NCBI GenBank assembly: GCA_009193035.1
Contig: SWDT01000102.1
Location: forward strand, 248,001-312,000
DNA length: 64,000 nt
Source of the DNA: Halicephalobus mephisto
Taxonomy: Eukaryota > Nematoda > Chromadorea > Rhabditida > Panagrolaimidae
Reading direction: 5' to 3'
Positions 58,431 through 64,000 of this stretch are shown here, one piece after another. The translations under genes were made by a program, and so were the position numbers. Under the pieces are notes generated by a model. That model was not told where the DNA came from and did not search any database. It was given only the letters and a program-made list of their open reading frames with translations. The first letter of the stretch is position 1. Each line of letters starts with the position of its first letter.

Positions 58431-61400
58431 TTTTTTTGTCAAAGTTATCTACCAAGCGTCATTGAACGTTCTCATCTTTTTTGAAATCCTTTCAATGGAT
58501 TAGGGGAATTGGTCGACGTCTTGTGGAAGCTCACTTTTTCAAATGACGAAATAAAAAGAATCAGGATTGAAATCCAAGAAGTTTTTCGATTTTTTTTAAA
58601 ATCAACAAACTTTAAAATTAAATTTTTTTAATTTTAATAAAATTTTAAAGTTTTTTGAAAATTAATAAAATAATTCAAAAATTAAAAAAAAAACAAAAAT
58701 TTAAAATTTCTGAAATTTTGTAGGAATTTTTAAGATTCAGGAAAAAGTTTAAAATTTTTCAGAAATTTTTTAAGATTTGGAATTTAGTAAAAGTTTCAAA
58801 ATCCATGAAAATGTTCGAAATAAAATGGAAAATTTTCGAGAATTTTAAGTTTTTGGAGATTTTGAGAATTCAATGAAAAGTTTTAAGATTTTTAGGAATC
58901 TCAGGAAGTTTCTAGAATCTTATAGAAGTTTGAGAATTCAATCAAAGTTTCGAAATTTTTGAGAATTTTTAGATTTCCAGAATCTTGCAGAAATTTCAGA
59001 ATCATAAAACTTTCCAAATTCGATGAAAAATTTCGAAATTTTTAAGGATTTTTAGATTTCCAGAATCTTGTAGAAATTTCAGAATCATAAAATTTTCCAG
59101 AATCATAATTTTTTCCAAATTCAATGAAAAATTTCGAAATTGTTCAAAATCCTGAAGACTTCTGGAGGCCTCTAGAATTTTGTGGAGCTTAATAAAACTT
59201 CTTAAATTCCCATGAAAATATCTAATATCCATTTAAACTTTCTGAAATCTTCTAAATCCTCTGAAACCTTTTAATCTCATAAAAATTTGCAAAATCCATC
59301 AAAAATTATGCAATCATATAAGTTTTAAAAGTCCGAAAATCCATAAAAATTTCACAACAACGGCTATTTTTAGTTTTTTTCTAAAATTATAATTAAAACT
59401 TTTTCTCAAACATTATTTATTCACATAAATAAAAATAAATAAATTAATTTTTCTTCAAAAATTAAAAATAGCAATTTTTTTAATTTTAAAAATAAAAAAA
59501 TTCAAAAAAAAAATAAAAATATTAATTTTTTTTTAGAAAAAATTTTTATTTAAATGTTATTTTTCTTTATTTTTTAAAAATATTAAATTTTTTATAAAAA
59601 AAATTTTAAAAAACATCGAATTTTTTTTTAATTTTTAAAAATATTAATTTCTTTTAAAAAAATCTTTAAAAACATTGAATTTCTTTGAAAAATTCTAAAA
59701 AATATTAAGTTTTTTCGAAAAAAATTTTTAAAAAACATTGAATTTTTTTTTAATTTTTAAAAATATTAATTTCTTTTAAAAAAATTTTAAAAAATATTGA
59801 ATTTCTTTGAAAAATTCTAAAAAATATTAAATTTTTTATAAAAAAAATTTTAAAAAACATCGAATTTTTTTAAATTTTTAAAAATATTAATTTCTTTTTA
59901 AAAAATTTAAAAAAACATTGAATTTCTTTGAAAAATTCTAAAAAATATTAAATTTTTTTCGAAGAAAACGTTAAAAAAAAATAAAAAATAACCTAAATAC
60001 GGATTTTGCAAAAGACCCCAATCGAGAAAAGCGTCAAAACATTCTTCATCTCTGCTAGAATCGAGGACATGTGATCTTTGTTGTGATCAATCGTGAAAAA
60101 TTGTACAATTTAAATTTTTTTAAAGTAATAATATAAAAATAAAAATGAAATTTTGATAAATCAAAAATAAAAAATCAATCAAAATTTGCCACGTGTTTAA
60201 AAATCAAAATTGATAAACAAAAAAAATTCAAAAAATATTTGGTAAACTTGACTAAGCTGGTTTGCGAAAAACGAAGTGCCTGAGTAAGCCCCACTCTCGC
60301 TCTGGTCAAGATGAATGACATCTTTTTTTAATTTTTTTTTGGTTTCTGTGTTTTTGTCGATAAAAAAACAAAAAAGTGACGCATTTTATGATTTATATTA
60401 TTAACGAAATCCTAAAAGATATCTATTCCAATTTTTTTAATTAAAAAAAATTTAAATCAAAAAAAAGTAAAAATTAATAAAAATTGTAAAATTTAAATTT
60501 AAGAATTTAAAAATAAAAAATAATAAAAATATTAAGGATTTTAGAATTTTTTTGTTTTTAAATTTTTTTAATTTTTTTGAAATTTCTAAATTAAAATTAA
60601 TTTAAAAAATACAACAGTATATAATGTAGAAGTTGGCATTGTTCGGAAATTGTCTTGAAACGAATGTTCGGAAATAAAAATAAAAGTGAATTTTCAGATT
60701 TACTTTTTTTAATTTTTATAAATTATTTCCTTTTTAAGGAAATTAAAAAATTTTAAAAAGTTATAAAAATTAAAAATCGAAATTTTTTTAATTTTCAAAA
60801 ATTAAATAAAAAATTAAAAAAGTCGATTTTAATCGAAAATGTCGGATTTACTTTTTTAATTTTTATAAAAATTTACGTATTTTCTAAGAAGATTTAAAAT
60901 TAAAAATTTTCGAAGAATTTTTTAAATTATTTTTTTCGAAAATTAAATTTCTTTTTAAAATTAAAAAAATCGATTTTAGTCGGAAATTGTCAAACTTGAT
61001 GTTTTTTAAATTTTTACTAAAGTTACTTTTTTTTTTTAAATTAAAAAATTAGAAATTTTTGAAAATGAATTTTTTTAGTTTTTAGAAATTAATAAATTTA
61101 GTAATTTTTAAAAATTAAAAAATCGTAAAAATTAGGATTTTTTAGTTTTTAAAAATTAAATAAAAAAGAAAAAGTGAGAATCGACCTAAGTAGAAAATTA
61201 CCAGATTTACCATTTTTTAATTTTCGAAAAACTCTCGTTTTGCGGAAGTTTTAAAATTTTAAAAAAATTTTCAATTGTAATTTTTAAAAAATGACATCTT
61301 ATGAAAAAAGAAATCTCAAATTTAAACTCCCAAACATGAGTATCGAAAAATCTGAATTATAATAGGAAATCCCTAATTGGGACCTTCAGAAACGAAAAAA

Positions 61401-62140
61401 CCAAGTTGCTAGGCAAAAACGCACAAAATGAATAAATAAACTGAAGAAAATACTTCTGATATCTCAAAGTCATATATGAACAATATTATTTATGTAAAAA
61501 TAATAAGAAATTTAAAAAAAAACAATTTAAAAAATTTCTTTAAAGTAAAAAATTCAAAATTGAAGGAATTTTAAAAATTTTAAATTTTAAAAAAATAATT
61601 TTCATAACTTTTAAATTTAAAAAAAATAATTTTCATAATTTTTAAATTTAAAAAAAAATAATTTTGAAGAATTTTTTTAAGAAATTTAAAAATTTTAAAA
61701 ATGATAATTTTCGAAAAATTTAAAAAATGATGATTTTCGAAAAATTTTAAATAATTATAAGGCTTTGAAAAGGGATTTTGTTTGAAAAGTACTTGTCATT
61801 GAAGATTTTTATTTTTGGATATCTTTATATTTGTTAAATTCGAAAAAAATAAAAAGCGAAAAAATGATATTCAGCCACTGTTGCCTTAGGCATCAATTTA
61901 TTGCCTCATAAACCGAGGAGATTAAGACTAAGGTGCCATCTGGGGCTCTGAAGCCGGAGGCAAGAATGGAACAAGTAAATTAAAATACAATTTTATATAT
62001 TTTTATTAAAAAACAAATATTTTAAATATTAATTTATAATATTTTATTTTAAATTTATTTAGATTTTTTATTTTAAATAAAATTTAGATTTTTTATTTTA
62101 AATAAAATTTAAATATTTTATTTTATATTTTCAATTTTAG
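58431..62140. other. Intergenic A/T-rich region
   Basis: Low-complexity DNA that includes a roughly 120 bp tandem repeat at 59520-59970 (units with AACATTGAATTTCTTTGAAA and TTTTTAAAAATATTAATTTC). Slightly G+C-richer patches lie at 60000-60110, 60240-60320 and 61870-61975. The patch at 60246-60321 is open on the minus strand from an ATG, with an Arg-rich peptide (MSFILTRARVGLTQALRFSQ). No gene could be assembled. Confidence 0.5.
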
Positions 62141-62259
62141 TAAGCTGGCCAAGTGTCCGAAGAACGATCAATACAGCGCGCGTTTCAATGGACTCGGCCA
62201 GTCTGCCGCCACTGCTCTGGTCGTTGGCCAGTCCGCGCGCCTGGAGATGCCAAACCGAA
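62141..62259 (+). other. Isolated exon-like G+C-rich island
   Basis: TTTTCAATTTTAG is followed by 119 bp of about 58% G+C and a GTAATT donor. The frame reads KLAKCPKNDQYSARFNGLGQ and SAATALVVGQSARLEMPNR without stops. Both other plus frames and the minus strand are also fairly open, so strand is uncertain. No partner exon was found. Confidence 0.35.
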
Positions 62260-62299
62260 GTAATTCCCGAGTGCTAATCTCCATGTCTCATTTACGTTT

Positions 62300-62640
62300 T
62301 CTGTCAACTTGTCTTATGTTTTCATATATCAATTTTGAACTAAAAAGCAATAGGAACACAGAAACCATTATTTTCATATATCAATTAATCATAAAATGAT
62401 CTTTAAAAAGTATTTTTTTCATATATAACGTATTTAAAAAAAGAACATTTAAAAAATTTGTTTCATATATCAATTGCGAACTGAAAAGTAATACGAACAT
62501 AAAAAAGTCACTTATAAAATTTTCAAAGAAAAATTTAATTTTTAAAAAATATTTTTTCATATATAACTTATTTAAAAAATTAAAAAAACCACTTTCATAT
62601 ATCAATTTCCAAAAAAACAAAGGTTATTTTCATAAGTGAT
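62300..62640. repeat. Spaced TTTCATATATCAAT/TTTCATATATAACT repeat
   Basis: Six occurrences of TTTCATATATCAAT or TTTCATATATAAC about 40-60 bp apart, partly arranged as two diverged copies of a longer block. Noncoding. Confidence 0.65.
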
Positions 62641-62927
62641 TTTAAAATAATATGAATATTTTTAAAATTTTCGAATTTTTTTTACAAAATTTTAAATAAA
62701 ATATTTAAAGTTTTTTTAATTGTTAATTTGGAACTAAAAAGACAAAGTAAAAAAGGTTATTTTCAGTCAAGGGCTATTTTTGGATCGGTAATTATTCGTT
62801 TTTCTGACGAAATATGATTATTTTTAATAAAGTATAAATTGAACGCATCGTTGAAAAATAAATTTATTTGCAAAAAAAAATACAAATTTACAGTTTTACA
62901 GTTTTACGGATAACCCGTGATGTACTT

Positions 62928-63079
62928 ACACAAAAAACGTAACTTTTGGTTTTTTAACAATTGCGAAATGTGACAATTGTTAATTTTTTATAAATATTGG
63001 ACTTTTGTGACGAAAATTGAAACTTAATAGTGACGATTTATGTTTTTTACTAATCAAAAAGTTACGTTTTTTATATGTA
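62928..63079. mobile_element. MITE-like inverted-repeat element, copy 1
   Basis: A 152 bp unit bounded by ACACAAAAAACGTAACTTTT and, at the other end, AAAAGTTACGTTTTTTATAT, so its ends are inverted repeats of roughly 25 bp. An inner CAATTGCG...GACAATTG forms a second inverted pair. No coding capacity. It is about 90% identical to copy 2 by eye. Confidence 0.7.
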
Positions 63080-63181
63080 GAGATTTTGGATAGTATCTGT
63101 TTCCAACTTAAATCAGGGTTTTCTAGTCACTATCCAAATTTATTGGAGCTGTCAAAATCACTATCCAAAAACAGCTCCAAT

Positions 63182-63333
63182 GCACAAAAAACGTAACTTT
63201 TGGTTTTTTAACAATTGCGAAATGTGACAATCGTTAAATTTTTATAAATATTGGACTTTTGTGACAAAAATTGAAAAATAATAGTGAATATTTATGTTTT
63301 TTACTGATCCAAAAGTTACGGTTTTTTGTGTGC
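63182..63333. mobile_element. MITE-like inverted-repeat element, copy 2
   Basis: Same 152 bp structure as copy 1, with ends GCACAAAAAACGTAACTTTT and AAAAGTTACGGTTTTTTGTG. It ends 10 bp from the stop codon of the EF-hand gene, so it lies in that gene's 3' UTR. The 102 bp between the copies holds its own inverted repeat (GGAGCTGT/ACAGCTCC and TTTGGATAGT/ACTATCCAAA). Confidence 0.7.
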
Positions 63334-63342
63334 AGATGTTTT

Positions 63343-63720
63343 TCAAAGAATTGTGTCGAAAAGAACTAAAGAATCACAAAGTTGTTCATCGTTTTTACAC
63401 ATCTTCAAAAATTCTTCTCGAGTGATGTAAGCTTCACCGTTGCGACACATTTTCTAAAAATGGAAAAATAATTAAATTTCCTGAAAATTTCCAGAACATT
63501 AACTAACCCTGTGGACGTCGAGGACGTGTTCGATGATGGATCTTCTGTTGATAGGTGGTTCGACATTTTTCCCGAGTAATTCGTAAATTGATTGAGTCAC
63601 CATCAGGAGCTCAGGTTGACCTATTATTCCTCTTTTGTTTACGTCATAAAGTCGGAAAATCCAGTCGATTTTGTCCTCCACTGTTCCTCTAGTGATGATG
63701 GAGAGTCCTGTCACGAATTC
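63343..63720 (-). CDS. KChIP/NCS-like EF-hand calcium sensor, C-terminal part
   Basis: Two exons (63720-63508, 63453-63343) encode the last 107 residues; the gene continues upstream beyond the right edge (63721 onward is intron). The segment EFVTGLSIITRGTVEDKIDW, LYDVNKRGIIGQPELLMVTQ, then SIYELLG and ITREEFLKMCKNDEQL matches the C-lobe of Kv-channel-interacting proteins and neuronal calcium sensors. EF3 loop DVNKRGIIGQPE keeps Asp1, Asn3, Gly6 and Glu12 but has Arg at position 5. The EF4 loop lacks the first Asp and the central Gly. Calcium binding may therefore be weak (inference). The 3' UTR likely runs through the two MITE-like copies to a minus-strand AATAAA at 62868-62863. Confidence 0.85.
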
Positions 63721-64000
63721 CTGAAATTTTCACTGTTTATTTTCACAGTTTTCAAACTTTAAAATTTAAAAAATTATTAAATTTTTTTGAGTTTTTTAAA
63801 TTTTTTAAAATTCTTAAAATGTTTAAAATTCTTAAACTTTTTTAAATGTTTAAAATTCTTAAACTTTTTGAATTTTTTAAACTTTTTGAAATTCTTAAAA
63901 TGTTTAAAATTTCCAAACTTTAAATTTTTTTAAATTCTTAAGATTTTTATAATTTACAAATTTTTTTAACTTTTTGAAATTTTTTAACTTTTCAAAACAA

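Overview
The window comes from a nematode nuclear genome, most likely a rhabditid. The supporting signs are many 40-50 bp introns ending in TTTTCAG or TTTTTAG, candidate trans-splice acceptors a few bases before start codons, an exact 22-nt copy of the SL1 spliced leader at 36265-36286, and a gene set typical of nematodes (globin-related, hhat-like, pde-2, NCS/KChIP-like). Intergenic DNA and large introns are extremely A/T rich and full of degenerate tandem repeats; coding exons stand out as islands of higher G+C. All gene models were spliced by hand from splice-site sequence, reading-frame phase and protein similarity recalled from known families. No database was searched.

Layout. 1-10934 (+): 3' part of a giant membrane protein with a Ser/Thr mucin stretch, Ig-like, Ly6-like, HYR, GCC2/GCC3 and EGF repeats, a pentraxin/LamG-like domain, one TM helix and a cytoplasmic tail (SVEP1-like). 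12826-16711 (+): Cys-rich and acidic type I membrane protein, not recognised. 17698-19779 (+): tyrosine-kinase-like pseudokinase. 19909-21516 (-): Sec61 alpha. 22205-22795 (+): ribosomal protein S18. 22868-25405 (-): MBOAT acyltransferase of the HHAT type. 27223-33580 (-): 523-residue protein with a C-terminal globin-related domain. 35422-35675 (+): possible 35-residue gene. 35.87-37.93 kb: degenerate tandem array interrupted by a segment carrying the SL1 sequence and by a structured segment. 38255-53357 (-): PDE2-type cyclic nucleotide phosphodiesterase (14 coding exons, 942 residues) with one 9.1 kb intron and a second internal start. 56916-57521 (-): two exons of an unrecognised gene. 57.5-62.9 kb: repeat-rich spacer with a few exon-like islands. 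62928-63333: two copies of a short inverted-repeat element lying in the likely 3' UTR of a KChIP-like EF-hand gene (63343 to beyond the right edge, -).

Arrangement. The pseudokinase and Sec61 genes converge, as do rps-18 and the hhat-like gene, with 3' ends nearly touching. Sec61 alpha and rps-18 diverge from one 0.7 kb spacer. The two signalling genes pde-2 and the globin-related gene both show internal ATGs next to good acceptors, suggesting alternative N-termini. No convincing operon is visible, although the membrane protein at 12.8-16.7 kb and the pseudokinase just downstream might be one receptor gene.
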